From: Streptacidiphilus sp041262165
Lineage (GTDB): Bacteria; Actinomycetota; Actinomycetes; Streptomycetales; Streptomycetaceae
Direction: 5' to 3'
NCBI RefSeq assembly: GCF_041262165.1
Contig: NZ_JBGCBY010000005.1
Coordinates: forward strand, 62,001 to 126,000
Length of the DNA: 64,000 nucleotides
In this document: in pieces, positions 17,564 to 26,056 of the stretch
Layout: the number at the start of each line of letters is the position of its first letter
How positions within the stretch are numbered: position 1 is the first letter of the stretch
Program-made: the position numbers and the translations under genes
Notes under the pieces: model-generated
Told to the model about the DNA's origin: nothing
The model's database searches: none
What the model saw: only the letters and a program-made list of their open reading frames with translations

Positions 17564-20164
17564 ATGAGATCCGCTCCCATCCGAGCGTCACAGCAGTCCG
17601 GGCGAACCGGGCTCTGGACCGTGCTGCTGGTGCTCGCCGCCATGCTCGCGGTGTTCCTCACCCCGCCGACGGCCGCGCACGCCGCCGACTCCCTGCTCTC
17701 GCAGGGGAAGACGGCGACCGCCTCGTCCACCGAGAACGCGGGCACGCCCGCGTCTGCAGCCGTGGACGGCAACACCGGTACCCGCTGGTCCAGCGCCTTC
17801 AGCGACCCGCAGTGGCTCGAGGTCGACCTGGGCGCCAGCGCCTCCGTCGACAAGGTCGTCCTGAACTGGGAGGCCGCGTACGGCAAGGCGTACCAGATCC
17901 AGGTCTCGGCGGACGGGACGAACTGGACCTCGATCTACTCCACCACGACGGGCGCGGGCGGCATCGAGACCCTCAGCGTCACCGGCACCGGCCGCTACGT
18001 CCGGATGTACGGCACGGCGCGCGCCACCACATACGGCTACTCGCTCTGGGAGTTCCAGGTCTACGGCACCACCGGCGGCACGGGCGGCGGTTGCGGCACC
18101 ACCAACGCGGCGCAGGGCATGACGGCGACCGCCTCGTCCACCGAGAACGCGGGCACCCCCGCCTCCGCGGCCGTGGACGGCAACACCGGCACCCGCTGGT
18201 CCAGCGCCTACAGCGACCCGCAGTGGCTCCAGGTCGACCTCGGCTCGTCCGTGACGGTCTGCCAGGTCGTCCTGAACTGGGAGGCCGCGTACGGCAAGGC
18301 GTACCAGATCCAGGTCTCGGCGGACGGGACGAACTGGACCTCGATCTACTCCACCACGACGGGCGCTGGCGGCATCGAGACCCTCAACGTCACCGGCACC
18401 GGCCGCTACATCAGGATGTACGGCACGGCGCGCGCCACCGGATACGGCTACTCCCTCTGGGAGTTCACCGTGCACACCACCGGCGGCGGCACGGTCACCG
18501 GCCCGCCGACCACGGACACCCCCGACTTCGGGCCCAACGTCACCATCTTCGACCCGTCGATGTCCACGACCAGCATCCAGAGCACCCTGGACACCGTCTT
18601 CAACCAGCAGCAGACCAACCAGTTCGGCACCCAGCGCAACGCGCTGCTGTTCAAGCCCGGCAGCTACAGCGTCAGCGCCAACGTCGGCTTCAACACCCAG
18701 GTCGCCGGTCTGGGCCTGTCGCCCGACGACGTCAACATCAACGGCTATGTCACCGTCGACGCGGGCTGGTTCAACGGCAACGCCACCCAGAACTTCTGGC
18801 GCGAGGCCGAGAACTTCTCGGTCACCCCGCCGAGCGGCACCGACACCTGGGCCGTCGCCCAGGGCGCGTCGCTGCGCCGGGTGGACGTGCACGGCAACCT
18901 CAAGCTGGACCCGACCGGTGACGGCTGGGCCAGCGGCGGCTTCCTCGCCGACTCGCGGATCAGCGGAGCCGTGAACTCCGGCTCCCAGCAGCAGTGGATG
19001 TCCCGCAACAACACCTGGGGCAGCTGGAACGGCTCCGTGTGGAACATGGTCTTCGTCGGCGACACCAACGCGCCCGCGCAGAACTTCCCCAACCCCTCGC
19101 ACACCGTCGTCGCGCAGACGCCGACCTCCCGCGAGAAGCCGTTCCTCTACGTGGACCAGTCGACCGGCCTGTACAAGGTCTTCGTCCCCGGCCTGCAGAC
19201 CAACAGCAGCGGCGCCACCTGGATCAACGGCACCCCGGCCGGGACCTCCCTGCCGATGCACACCTTCTACGTAACCAAGCCCGGCGACACCGCTGAGACG
19301 ATGAACTCCGCGCTCGCGGCGGGCGACAATCTCCTGGTCACCCCGGGCGTCTACCACCTCGACCAGACCCTCCAGGTCACCCGCCCGGACACGGTCGTGC
19401 TGGGCATGGGCCTGGCCACCCTGGTGCCGGACAACGGCGTCACCGCGATCTCCACCGCCGACGTCGACGGAGTCCGCATCGCGGGCTTCCTGATCGACGC
19501 CGGGACCACCAACTCCGCCTCCCTGGTGCAGATCGGCCCGGCCGGGGCGAGCGTCGACCACAGCGCCGACCCGACCACCGTCCAGGACCTCTACGTCCGC
19601 ATCGGCGGCACCGGCGCGGTCGGCAAGGCGACCAACAGCCTGGTCATCAACAGCCGCAACACCATCGGCGACAACCTCTGGCTGTGGCGCGCCGACCACG
19701 GCAGCAACACCGGCTGGGCGGTCAACACGGCCGACACCGGGCTGCTCGTCAACGGCGACAACGTCACCATGTACGGGCTGGCGGTGGAGCACTTCCAGAA
19801 GTACGAGGTGCTCTGGAACGGCAACGGCGGACGCACCTACTTCTTCCAGAACGAGATGCCCTACGACCCGCCCAACCAGGCCGCCTGGATGAACGGAGCA
19901 AACCGCGGCTACCCCGCCTACAAGGTCGCCGACAGCGTGACCAGCCACGAGGCATGGGGCGTCGGCAGCTACTGCTACTTCAACGTCGACCCGACGGTCG
20001 TCTCGGAGCACGCCTTCGAGGTGCCCAACACGGCGGGCGTGCTGTTCCACGACCTCGCCACGGTGTCGCTCGGCGGCGTCGGCACCATCAACCACGTCAT
20101 CGACAACGCCGGCGGGACGGCGAACTCCACCACCAACAACGTCTACCTCGTGTCGTATCCGTGA
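17564..20164 (+). CDS. Secreted protein with two F5/8-type C (discoidin) domains and a beta-helix-like C-terminus
   Basis: 866 residues. The signal peptide spans about 1-40 (arginine-containing start, hydrophobic core, AHA-A cleavage). Two F5/8-type C domains follow (about 48-170 and 185-305), each with ATASSTENAGTPASAAVDGN, TRWSS and WEAAYGKAYQIQVS; such domains bind sugars. A TGG-rich linker leads to about 540 residues rich in Asn, Asp, Gly and Thr with repeating short strands (VNINGYVTVDAG, NLLVTPGVYHLDQTLQV, VVLGMGLATLVPDNG). These suggest a right-handed parallel beta-helix, as in GH55, GH87, GH141 or polysaccharide lyases. I cannot assign the family or catalytic residues. AGGAG 6 nt before the ATG at 17564 fixes the start. 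Likely acts outside the cell on a polysaccharide. Confidence 0.8.
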   Translation: MRSAPIRASQQSGRTGLWTVLLVLAAMLAVFLTPPTAAHAADSLLSQGKTATASSTENAGTPASAAVDGNTGTRWSSAFSDPQWLEVDLGASASVDKVVLNWEAAYGKAYQIQVSADGTNWTSIYSTTTGAGGIETLSVTGTGRYVRMYGTARATTYGYSLWEFQVYGTTGGTGGGCGTTNAAQGMTATASSTENAGTPASAAVDGNTGTRWSSAYSDPQWLQVDLGSSVTVCQVVLNWEAAYGKAYQIQVSADGTNWTSIYSTTTGAGGIETLNVTGTGRYIRMYGTARATGYGYSLWEFTVHTTGGGTVTGPPTTDTPDFGPNVTIFDPSMSTTSIQSTLDTVFNQQQTNQFGTQRNALLFKPGSYSVSANVGFNTQVAGLGLSPDDVNINGYVTVDAGWFNGNATQNFWREAENFSVTPPSGTDTWAVAQGASLRRVDVHGNLKLDPTGDGWASGGFLADSRISGAVNSGSQQQWMSRNNTWGSWNGSVWNMVFVGDTNAPAQNFPNPSHTVVAQTPTSREKPFLYVDQSTGLYKVFVPGLQTNSSGATWINGTPAGTSLPMHTFYVTKPGDTAETMNSALAAGDNLLVTPGVYHLDQTLQVTRPDTVVLGMGLATLVPDNGVTAISTADVDGVRIAGFLIDAGTTNSASLVQIGPAGASVDHSADPTTVQDLYVRIGGTGAVGKATNSLVINSRNTIGDNLWLWRADHGSNTGWAVNTADTGLLVNGDNVTMYGLAVEHFQKYEVLWNGNGGRTYFFQNEMPYDPPNQAAWMNGANRGYPAYKVADSVTSHEAWGVGSYCYFNVDPTVVSEHAFEVPNTAGVLFHDLATVSLGGVGTINHVIDNAGGTANSTTNNVYLVSYP
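17710..18055 (+). repeat. Discoidin-coding repeat, copy 1
   Basis: About 345 bp nearly identical to 18121-18466, with offset 411 bp (137 codons, in frame). It encodes the first F5/8-type C domain. Confidence 0.85.
18121..18466 (+). repeat. Discoidin-coding repeat, copy 2
   Basis: Second copy of the domain-coding repeat. Long stretches are identical at nucleotide level to copy 1, including third codon positions, which points to recent duplication or gene conversion. Differences cluster around the LGSSVTVCQVV segment. Confidence 0.85.
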
Positions 20165-20209
20165 GTCACCGCTGAAACAGGGTCGGCGGCGTCCGGGTAT
20201 AACTACCTC

Positions 20210-21259
20210 ATGAACAGGAAGCCGCCGTCCATGGGGTCGGTCACGCTCGAGGACGTGGCCCGGGTCGCAGGTGTGTCCCGGGCCACGGTCTCTCGCGTCA
20301 TCAACGGCAGTACCACCGTGGACCCGGCGCTGCGCCAGCTCGTCGAGGGCGCGGTCGCCGCCACCAACTACGTGCCCAACCGGGCCGCCCGCTCGCTGGT
20401 CACCCGGCGGACGGACTCGATCGCGCTGGTCGTCTCCGAGGCCGAGCAGCGCGCCGTGGCGGACCCCTTTCTCGGCCGGATGTTCACCGACCCGTTCTTC
20501 GGGCGGGTCGTCACCGGGGTCATGGAGGTGATCCGTCCGCGCGGCGTCCAGCTGGTGCTGATGCTCGTGGACGACGCCGCCTCCCGCACCAACCTGATCA
20601 GCTACCTTCGCCAGGGCCACGTCGACGGCGTGGTGCTGATCTGCGGCCATGCCGCGGACCCGCTGCCCGGGATGCTCGCCGAGGCCCAGGTCCCCGCCGT
20701 GCTCTCGGGCCGTCCCGGCCAGTCCACCTCGATCAGCTTCGTCGAGGCGGACCAGCGCGCGGGTGCGACCCTGGCCGTCGAGCATCTGGTCGCCACCGGG
20801 AGGCGGCGGATCGCCACCCTCTCCGGGCCGCTGGACATGGCGTCCGCACAGGAGCGCCTCGCCGGGTTCCGGGAGGCCCTGGCCGCGCACGGTCTCCCGG
20901 AGGAGGGCATGGTCGAGGGCGACTTCACCCAGGCCGGCGGCGCGGCGGCGATGCGCCGGCTGCTCGCCGAGGCCCCGGAGCTGGACGCGGTGTTCGTCGC
21001 CTCCGACCTGATGGCGCTGGGCGCGCTGCCGGTCCTCAACCGAGCGGGTCGGCGCGTCCCCGAGGACGTCGCGCTGGTCGGCTTCGACGACAGCAGCGCC
21101 GCGCTGGCCTGCGACCCCCCGCTGACCACGGTCCGGCAGCCGCTTGAGGAGATGGCGGCGCGGATGGCGCAGCTGCTGCTGCAGCAGATCGTGGAGCCCG
21201 CGGAGGCCCTGCAGTCGGCGGTGTTCCACCCGACGCTGGTTGTCCGCGAGTCGGCCTGA
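20210..21259 (+). CDS. LacI-family transcriptional regulator
   Basis: A 349-residue repressor. The N-terminal helix-turn-helix and hinge are clear (VTLEDVARVAGVSRATVSRVINGS), followed by a periplasmic-binding-like effector domain ending LTTVRQPLEEMAARMAQLLL. It lies 45 bp downstream of the secreted discoidin gene in the same direction, and the palindrome GAGAGCGCTCTC precedes that gene. The likely effector is a sugar released from the polysaccharide. A related inverted repeat in front of the ABC operon at 24.8 kb suggests it may control that operon as well. Confidence 0.92.
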   Translation: MNRKPPSMGSVTLEDVARVAGVSRATVSRVINGSTTVDPALRQLVEGAVAATNYVPNRAARSLVTRRTDSIALVVSEAEQRAVADPFLGRMFTDPFFGRVVTGVMEVIRPRGVQLVLMLVDDAASRTNLISYLRQGHVDGVVLICGHAADPLPGMLAEAQVPAVLSGRPGQSTSISFVEADQRAGATLAVEHLVATGRRRIATLSGPLDMASAQERLAGFREALAAHGLPEEGMVEGDFTQAGGAAAMRRLLAEAPELDAVFVASDLMALGALPVLNRAGRRVPEDVALVGFDDSSAALACDPPLTTVRQPLEEMAARMAQLLLQQIVEPAEALQSAVFHPTLVVRESA

Positions 21260-21276
21260 TGTCGTAGGTTCTGGCC

Positions 21277-21609
21277 ATGAGTATTTTCGACAAGACGGAC
21301 GGCCACGGCGGCCCGGAGCCCGACACCGAGGCCAGGCTCCGGTCGATCGAGGCCAAGCTCGACGCCGTCATGGCGCACCTCGGCATCGGCACCGGGCCGT
21401 CCGACGCGGTTCCCCCGGGCGCGCTCCCGGTACCCGGCGGGTTCTCCGCTCTGGATCCGCGCGGCATGCCCGAGGTGATGGACTGGGTGCACCGGGAGAA
21501 GCTGATCCAGGCCATCAAGAGCTACCGCACCATCACCGGGGTCGGCCTGCGGGAGGCCAAGGAGGCCGTCGACAGCGTCGCCTGGGAGGTCCGTCAGCGC
21601 AGGCGGTAG
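21277..21609 (+). CDS. Ribosomal protein L7/L12 C-terminal-domain-like protein
   Basis: 110 residues. The C-terminal third (KLIQAIKSYRTITGVGLREA followed by KEAVDSV) matches the L7/L12 CTD fold motif (K-I-xx-IK-xR-xxTG-GLKEAK-xV). The N-terminus has a coiled segment (EARLRSIEAKLDAVMAHLG). It is not the ribosomal stalk protein itself, which sits in the rpl operon; such CTD-only proteins are common and uncharacterised in Streptomyces. Its 3' end overlaps the convergent lactonase gene by 16 bp. Confidence 0.8.
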   Translation: MSIFDKTDGHGGPEPDTEARLRSIEAKLDAVMAHLGIGTGPSDAVPPGALPVPGGFSALDPRGMPEVMDWVHREKLIQAIKSYRTITGVGLREAKEAVDSVAWEVRQRRR

Positions 21610-22463
21610 GCCCGCTGCGCGGTCCGCCCGAAGATCTCTGCCTGCTCGTCGGGGCTGAGGTCGGCGGTGAGGGCGCGCGCGGTGTCCAGCACCTCGCCAT
21701 AGGAGGAGCGGGCGGCGAGCAGGCAGACCGGCCAGTCGGAGCCGAACATCAGCCGGGAGGGGCCGAAGGCGTCCAGCGCGGTGTCGGTCCAGGGGCGCAG
21801 GCCCGCGACCGTCCAGGACGCCCAGTCGGCCTCGGTGACCAGGCCGGACAGCTTCGCGGTGGTGTTCGGCAGGGTGGCCAGGGCCCGCAGCTCCGTCGCC
21901 CAGGGTTCGGAGGTGCCCTCGGCGACGGGGGGTTTGCCCAGGTGGTCCAGGATGAAGCGGAGCTGCGGCAGCGCGCGGGCGGCGGCGGTCGCAGCGGGGA
22001 GCTGGTGCGGCTGCACCAGCAGGTCGTACGCCAGCCCGGCCGCCGCCACCGCGGCGAGGCCGTGCAGCACCTCGGGGCGGCAGAGCCACTGCGGGTCCGG
22101 CTCGGACTGGACCTGGTGCCGGATACCCACGAGGGCGTCCCCGCCCGGGAGTTCACGCAGCTCGGCCAGGGTGTCGGCGATGCCGGGCGCGGTGAGGTCG
22201 GTCCAACCGACGACGCCCGCGACCAGGTCGCCGGATGCCGCGAGGGCCAGGAACTCGGGCGTCTCCTCCGCGACGGTGACGGTCTGCACCAGGACGCTGC
22301 GGCCGACCCCGGCCGCCGCCGCCTGCGGGGCCAGCTCGGCGAGGGTGAAGTCGCGGCGCAGCGACGCGAGTTCCGGGCCGGTGATCCAGTCCTGGTCGCG
22401 GACGGAGAGGTCCCAGAGGTGGTGGTGCGCGTCGGTGACCTGCAGGCCGGGGGTCGCGTTCAC
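21594..22463 (-). CDS. Amidohydrolase-family lactonase, probable L-fuconolactonase
   Basis: 289 residues of the amidohydrolase-2 TIM-barrel family. It has the N-terminal metal site DAHHHLWDL, LRFILDHLGKPPV, and the late metal-ligand motif LMFGSDWPVCL. Members of this branch in sugar-acid operons open L-fucono- or L-rhamnono-1,4-lactone. The GTG start at 22463 overlaps the stop of the SDR gene by 4 bp (GTGA), making it the last gene of a coupled dehydratase-SDR-lactonase operon. The substrate is inferred from the L-fuconate dehydratase encoded first in the operon. Confidence 0.82.
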   Translation of the reverse strand: MNATPGLQVTDAHHHLWDLSVRDQDWITGPELASLRRDFTLAELAPQAAAAGVGRSVLVQTVTVAEETPEFLALAASGDLVAGVVGWTDLTAPGIADTLAELRELPGGDALVGIRHQVQSEPDPQWLCRPEVLHGLAAVAAAGLAYDLLVQPHQLPAATAAARALPQLRFILDHLGKPPVAEGTSEPWATELRALATLPNTTAKLSGLVTEADWASWTVAGLRPWTDTALDAFGPSRLMFGSDWPVCLLAARSSYGEVLDTARALTADLSPDEQAEIFGRTAQRAYRLR

Positions 22464-23212
22464 TGGGCCGGACGCAGTCGCAGTCCGGCCATGCCGCCGT
22501 CCACGGCCAGCGCGGTGCCGGTGACGGACGCGGCCGTGGGGCCGGCCAGGTAGACGATGGCTGCGGCCACCTCCTCGGCGGTGACCAGGCGGCCGATGGG
22601 CTGGCGGGCGTCGAGGGCGGCGCGTTCGGCGGCCGGGTCGGGTGCGGCGTCGAGCAGCCGGCCGACCCACGGGGTGTCGGCCGTACCCGGGTTGACGCAG
22701 TTGACGCGGATGCCCTCGCGGATGTGGTCGGCGGCCATGGCGAGGGTGAGCGACAGCACCGCGCCCTTGCTGGCGGAGTACAGGGCGCGTTGCGGCAGCC
22801 CGGCGGTGGCGGCGATGGAGCAGGTGTTGACGATCGAGGCGTGGGCGGAGGCACGCAGGTGCGGCAGCGCCGCGCGGGTGGTGCGGACCAGGCCGAGGAC
22901 GTTGACGTCCAGCACCCGGTGCCACTCCTGGTCGGCGTTGTCGGCGACGGTGCCGACAGCGCCGATGCCCGCGTTGTTGACCAGGATGTCGAGGCCGCCG
23001 AGCACGTCGATCGCCTCCGCGACGGCGGCGCGCACCGAGGCGTCGTCGGCGAGGTCGGCCCGGATACCGTGCAGGGGCTTCTCCACCGTGTCGACCGTCA
23101 GGTCGAGTACGGCGACGTCGGCGCCGTGGGCGGCCAGCAGCAGGGCGGTGGCCCGCCCGATGCCGGAGGCGCCACCGGTTACCAGGGCGCGTAGTCCGGT
23201 GAGTTCGGTCAT
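22460..23212 (-). CDS. Short-chain dehydrogenase, probable 2-keto-3-deoxy-L-fuconate or L-fucose dehydrogenase
   Basis: 250-residue classical SDR: cofactor loop TGGASGIGRA, NNAGIG, catalytic serine in NTCSIAAT and the YSASK tyrosine-lysine pair, ending in VTGTALAVDGGMAG. An acidic residue after strand 2 (VLDLT) favours NAD. It overlaps the dehydratase gene by 4 bp (ATGA) and the lactonase gene by 4 bp. In L-fucose oxidation an SDR performs either the first step or the oxidation after dehydration; sequence alone does not tell which. Confidence 0.85.
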   Translation of the reverse strand: MTELTGLRALVTGGASGIGRATALLLAAHGADVAVLDLTVDTVEKPLHGIRADLADDASVRAAVAEAIDVLGGLDILVNNAGIGAVGTVADNADQEWHRVLDVNVLGLVRTTRAALPHLRASAHASIVNTCSIAATAGLPQRALYSASKGAVLSLTLAMAADHIREGIRVNCVNPGTADTPWVGRLLDAAPDPAAERAALDARQPIGRLVTAEEVAAAIVYLAGPTAASVTGTALAVDGGMAGLRLRPAQ

Positions 23213-24600
23213 CGGGAGGTCTCCTCGGTGGTGGTGAGGGCAGTCTGCGGGGTGTCCGGGGTGGTGACAAGTCCGCCGCCGGCGAGGGCGTCCGCCGCCC
23301 AGAACGCCCCGGTGGGGTAGGTGAACTCGGCGATGGAGCCGGGCTTCATGTCGGCGGAGAAGCCGGGGGCCAACGGTGCCAGGTAGTGGCCGCGGGAGAT
23401 GCCGACCGGATGGACGAAGTGCTGGTGCAGATGGTCGACGTACTCGATGACCCGGTCGTCCGTCGTCCCGGACACCGCGACGAAGTCGAACATCGCCAGG
23501 TGCTGGACCAGCTCGCACAGGCCCACTCCGCCCGCGTGCGGGCACACCGGGACGCCGAAGCGCGCGGCGAGCAGCAGGATGGCCAGGTTCTCGTTGACCC
23601 CGCCGACCCGGGCGGCGTCGAGTTGCAGCACGTCGATGGCGCCGGCCTGGAGCAGCTGCTTGAAGATGATCCGGTTCTGGACGTGCTCGCCGGTGGCGAC
23701 CTTGACCGGGGCGACTCCGGCGCGGATGGCGGCATGGCCGAGGACGTCGTCGGGACTGGTGGGCTCCTCGATCCAGTACGGGTCGAACTCGGCCAGGGCC
23801 TTGGTCCAGGCGATGGCCTCGTCCACGCCCCAGCGCTGGTTGGCGTCGATGGCCATCCGGGTCGCGGGGCCGATAGCGGCGCGGGCGGCGCGGCAGCGGC
23901 GGATGTCGTCGGCGAGGTCCGAGCCGACCTTCAGCTTGATCTGGGTGAAGCCGTCGGCGAGGGCGTCGTGGGCGAGGCGGGTGAGCTTCTCGTCGGAGTA
24001 GCCGAGCCAGCCGGGGGAGGTGGTGTAGCCGGGGTAGCCGTCCGTGCGGAGCCGCGCCTCGCGCTCCCCGCGTCCTTCGCGTGCGCCTCGCAGCAGGTCC
24101 AAGGCCTGTTCGCGGGTCAGCGCGTCCTCGATATAGCGGAAGTCGACCTGGGAGACCAGCCATTCGGGCTCGGCGTCGGCCAGGAGCTTCCACAGCGGCT
24201 TGCCGGCCCGCTTGGCGGCGAGGTCCCAGACGGCGTTGACGACGGCGCCGACGGCCATGTGCATCACCCCCTTCTCCGGTCCGAGCCAACGCAGTTGGCT
24301 GTCGCCGACGAGGGCTCGGGACAGCGCGCCGGGGTCGGCGCACAGCTCGGCCACGTCGCGGCCGACGACATGCAGGCGGAGCGCCTCGATCGCGGCGACC
24401 TGGACGTCGTTGCCGCGGCCGATGGTGAAGGTGAAGCCGTGCCCCTCCAACCCGTCGTCGGTGTCGGTGCGCAGGATCAGGTAGGCGGCCGAGTAGTCGG
24501 GGTCCGGGTTCATCGCGTCGGAGCCGTCGAGCTCACGTGACGTGGGAAACCGGATGTCGTAGGTGTCCACCCCGACGATGCGTGCGGTCGCTGCGGACAA
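23209..24600 (-). CDS. fucD: L-fuconate dehydratase (enolase superfamily)
   Basis: 463 residues. All catalytic positions known for L-fuconate dehydratase (FucD, ENOSF1 family) are present: K222 and K224 in the KLKVG strand, metal ligands D252, E278 and E305, and the H355/D328 dyad. The signature CPHAGGVGLCELVQHL and EEPTSPDDVLGH are characteristic of the family. It converts L-fuconate to 2-keto-3-deoxy-L-fuconate. I chose a TTG start at 24600 because AGAGGA lies 6 nt upstream and the family N-terminus begins there; the frame is open to 24717. It is first in a coupled operon with the SDR and lactonase. The divergent promoter region contains a palindrome shared with the transporter operon. Confidence 0.93.
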   Translation of the reverse strand: MSAATARIVGVDTYDIRFPTSRELDGSDAMNPDPDYSAAYLILRTDTDDGLEGHGFTFTIGRGNDVQVAAIEALRLHVVGRDVAELCADPGALSRALVGDSQLRWLGPEKGVMHMAVGAVVNAVWDLAAKRAGKPLWKLLADAEPEWLVSQVDFRYIEDALTREQALDLLRGAREGRGEREARLRTDGYPGYTTSPGWLGYSDEKLTRLAHDALADGFTQIKLKVGSDLADDIRRCRAARAAIGPATRMAIDANQRWGVDEAIAWTKALAEFDPYWIEEPTSPDDVLGHAAIRAGVAPVKVATGEHVQNRIIFKQLLQAGAIDVLQLDAARVGGVNENLAILLLAARFGVPVCPHAGGVGLCELVQHLAMFDFVAVSGTTDDRVIEYVDHLHQHFVHPVGISRGHYLAPLAPGFSADMKPGSIAEFTYPTGAFWAADALAGGGLVTTPDTPQTALTTTEETSR

Positions 24601-24713
24601 GGGTGTTCCTCTCACCGGCGGAGACAGAGGGGAGCCAGGGACCTCACAGCAAAGGTCGGAGGGGCTGGCTTGGATGGGGAGTCTACGGATCGCCCATCCG
24701 GCGCGCAAGGCAA

Positions 24714-24724
24714 ACATCGGATGT
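24714..24724. promoter_or_regulatory. Palindrome ACATCGGATGT, copy 1
   Basis: A perfect palindrome (ACATC-G-GATGT) 114 bp upstream of the fucD start. It is identical to the copy at 24881-24891. Two exact 11-bp copies within 170 bp of one divergent promoter region are unlikely by chance; this looks like a GntR- or IclR-type operator pair. Confidence 0.65.
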
Positions 24725-24811
24725 GTGAGCCGTGACGGAATTGAGCCAGTACGCAGTCTTGTCAGCAGGGGTAATACGGTCGTAACGTCCTGCTCGCCAG
24801 AAGTGGAACCC

Positions 24812-24827
24812 GGAGAGCGTGCTCTCC
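24812..24827. promoter_or_regulatory. Inverted repeat GGAGAGC-GT-GCTCTCC
   Basis: Perfect 7-2-7 inverted repeat. It shares GAGAGC and GCTCTC half-sites with the LacI operator at 17428, but with a 2-bp longer centre. It lies about 100 bp upstream of the binding-protein gene. Confidence 0.5.
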
Positions 24828-24880
24828 AGGGGGAGGGACTCCGCGCTGCAGTACTGAAGCGCTCCTTCGTTTCCTCTCAT

Positions 24881-24891
24881 ACATCGGATGT
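24881..24891. promoter_or_regulatory. Palindrome ACATCGGATGT, copy 2
   Basis: Second exact copy of the palindrome, 33 bp upstream of the substrate-binding protein start, where it would cover the transcription start of the transporter operon. Confidence 0.65.
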
Positions 24892-24923
24892 CAAGACTCG
24901 CACAGACCGGGAGTGTGAAGGTC

Positions 24924-25979
24924 ATGAACCGCAGAGCCACCCGTACCGCAGCAGCAGTCGCATCGGTGCTCCTTGTCACCGGCCTCGCCGCCTGTAACCG
25001 CGGCAGTGCCACCACCGCAACGGCGGGCGGCTCCGCGGCGGCCAAGCCGCCGATCGGCGTCGACCTGCCGCGCTCCGACTCGGACTTCTGGAACTCCTAC
25101 GCGCAGTACGTCCAGAAGGACGCGACCACCGACGGGATCAACGAGCTGCCGGTCAGCAACTCCCAGAACGACATCACCAAGCTCGTCGCCAACGTCCAGG
25201 TCTTCGAGAACACCGGCGCCAAGGCCATCGTGATGGCCCCTCAGGACACCGGGGCCGTGGCCACCACCCTGGACACCCTCGCGTCCAAGAACATCCCGGT
25301 CGTCAGCGTCGACACCAGGCCCGACAAGGGCAAGGTCTACATGGTCGTCCGCGCCGACAACCGCGCCTACGGCACCCAGGCCTGCAAGTTCCTCGGCGAC
25401 CAGCTCAAGGGCAAGGGCAAGGTCGCCGAGTTCGAGGGCGACCTCACCTCCATCAACGGCCGCGACCGCTCCGAGGCGTTCGGCGCCTGCATGAAGCAGA
25501 ACTACCCGGGTATCCAGGTCTTCGCGCTGCCCACCGACTGGAAGGGCGACGTCGCCTCCAGCAAGCTGCAGACCACCCTGGCCCAGAACCCCGACCTCAA
25601 CGGCATCTACATGCAGGCGGGCGGCGTCTTCCTGCAGCCCACCCTCGCGCTGCTGCAGCAGAAGGGCCTGCTCAAGCCGGCCGGCACGCCCGGCCACATC
25701 ACCATCATCTCCAACGACGGCATCCCGCAGGAGTTCGACGCGATCCGCAAGGGCCAGATCGACGCGACCATCTCCCAGCCGGCCGACCTGTACGCCAAGT
25801 ACGCCCTCTTCTACGCGGAGGCCGCCGTCGCCGGCAAGACCTTCCAGCCCGGCCCGACCGACCACAACTCGACCATCATCCAGATCCCCAACGGACTTGA
25901 GGACCAGCTTCCCGCGCCACTGGTCACCAAGACCAACGTGGACGACAAGTCCCTTTGGGGTAACAGCGTCTCGAAGTAG
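24924..25979 (+). CDS. Sugar ABC transporter substrate-binding lipoprotein (CUT2)
   Basis: A 351-residue lipoprotein: short basic start, hydrophobic stretch, and lipobox LAAC with the lipidated Cys near residue 24. The rest is a periplasmic-binding-protein type 1 fold (IVMAPQDTGAVATTLDTLAS, IPVVSVDTRP, NPDLNGIYMQAGG), as in ribose/xylose/fucose-type binding proteins. ATG 24924 is chosen with GGGAG 10 nt upstream; an in-frame ATG at 24888 overlaps the operator. It is first in an operon with a CUT2 ATPase and permease. L-fucose or a related deoxysugar is inferred from the divergent fuconate operon. Confidence 0.9.
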   Translation: MNRRATRTAAAVASVLLVTGLAACNRGSATTATAGGSAAAKPPIGVDLPRSDSDFWNSYAQYVQKDATTDGINELPVSNSQNDITKLVANVQVFENTGAKAIVMAPQDTGAVATTLDTLASKNIPVVSVDTRPDKGKVYMVVRADNRAYGTQACKFLGDQLKGKGKVAEFEGDLTSINGRDRSEAFGACMKQNYPGIQVFALPTDWKGDVASSKLQTTLAQNPDLNGIYMQAGGVFLQPTLALLQQKGLLKPAGTPGHITIISNDGIPQEFDAIRKGQIDATISQPADLYAKYALFYAEAAVAGKTFQPGPTDHNSTIIQIPNGLEDQLPAPLVTKTNVDDKSLWGNSVSK

Positions 25980-26007
25980 CGAACGGCTGCCAGAGTCGTC
26001 GCGACTC

Positions 26008-26038
26008 GGAACTCGAACTCGGAACTCGAACTCGGAAC
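26008..26038. repeat. Tandem 13-bp repeat between binding-protein and ATPase genes
   Basis: Unit GGAACTCGAACTC occurs twice, then partly a third time, just before the ATPase gene. Confidence 0.75.
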
Positions 26039-26056
26039 GCCGAAAGGACCACCGTC

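Larger units (their letters stand above)
24601..24923. other. Divergent control region between fucD operon and sugar ABC operon
   Basis: 323 bp without a gene. It contains two copies of ACATCGGATGT, one towards each operon, and the inverted repeat GGAGAGC-GT-GCTCTCC between them. The layout suggests joint control by two regulators. Confidence 0.75.

Noticed and set aside
17588..21229. 1200-codon minus-strand open frame opposite the discoidin and LacI genes
   Set aside because: Low-complexity Val/Gly/Asp/Arg translation caused by codon bias of the plus-strand genes.
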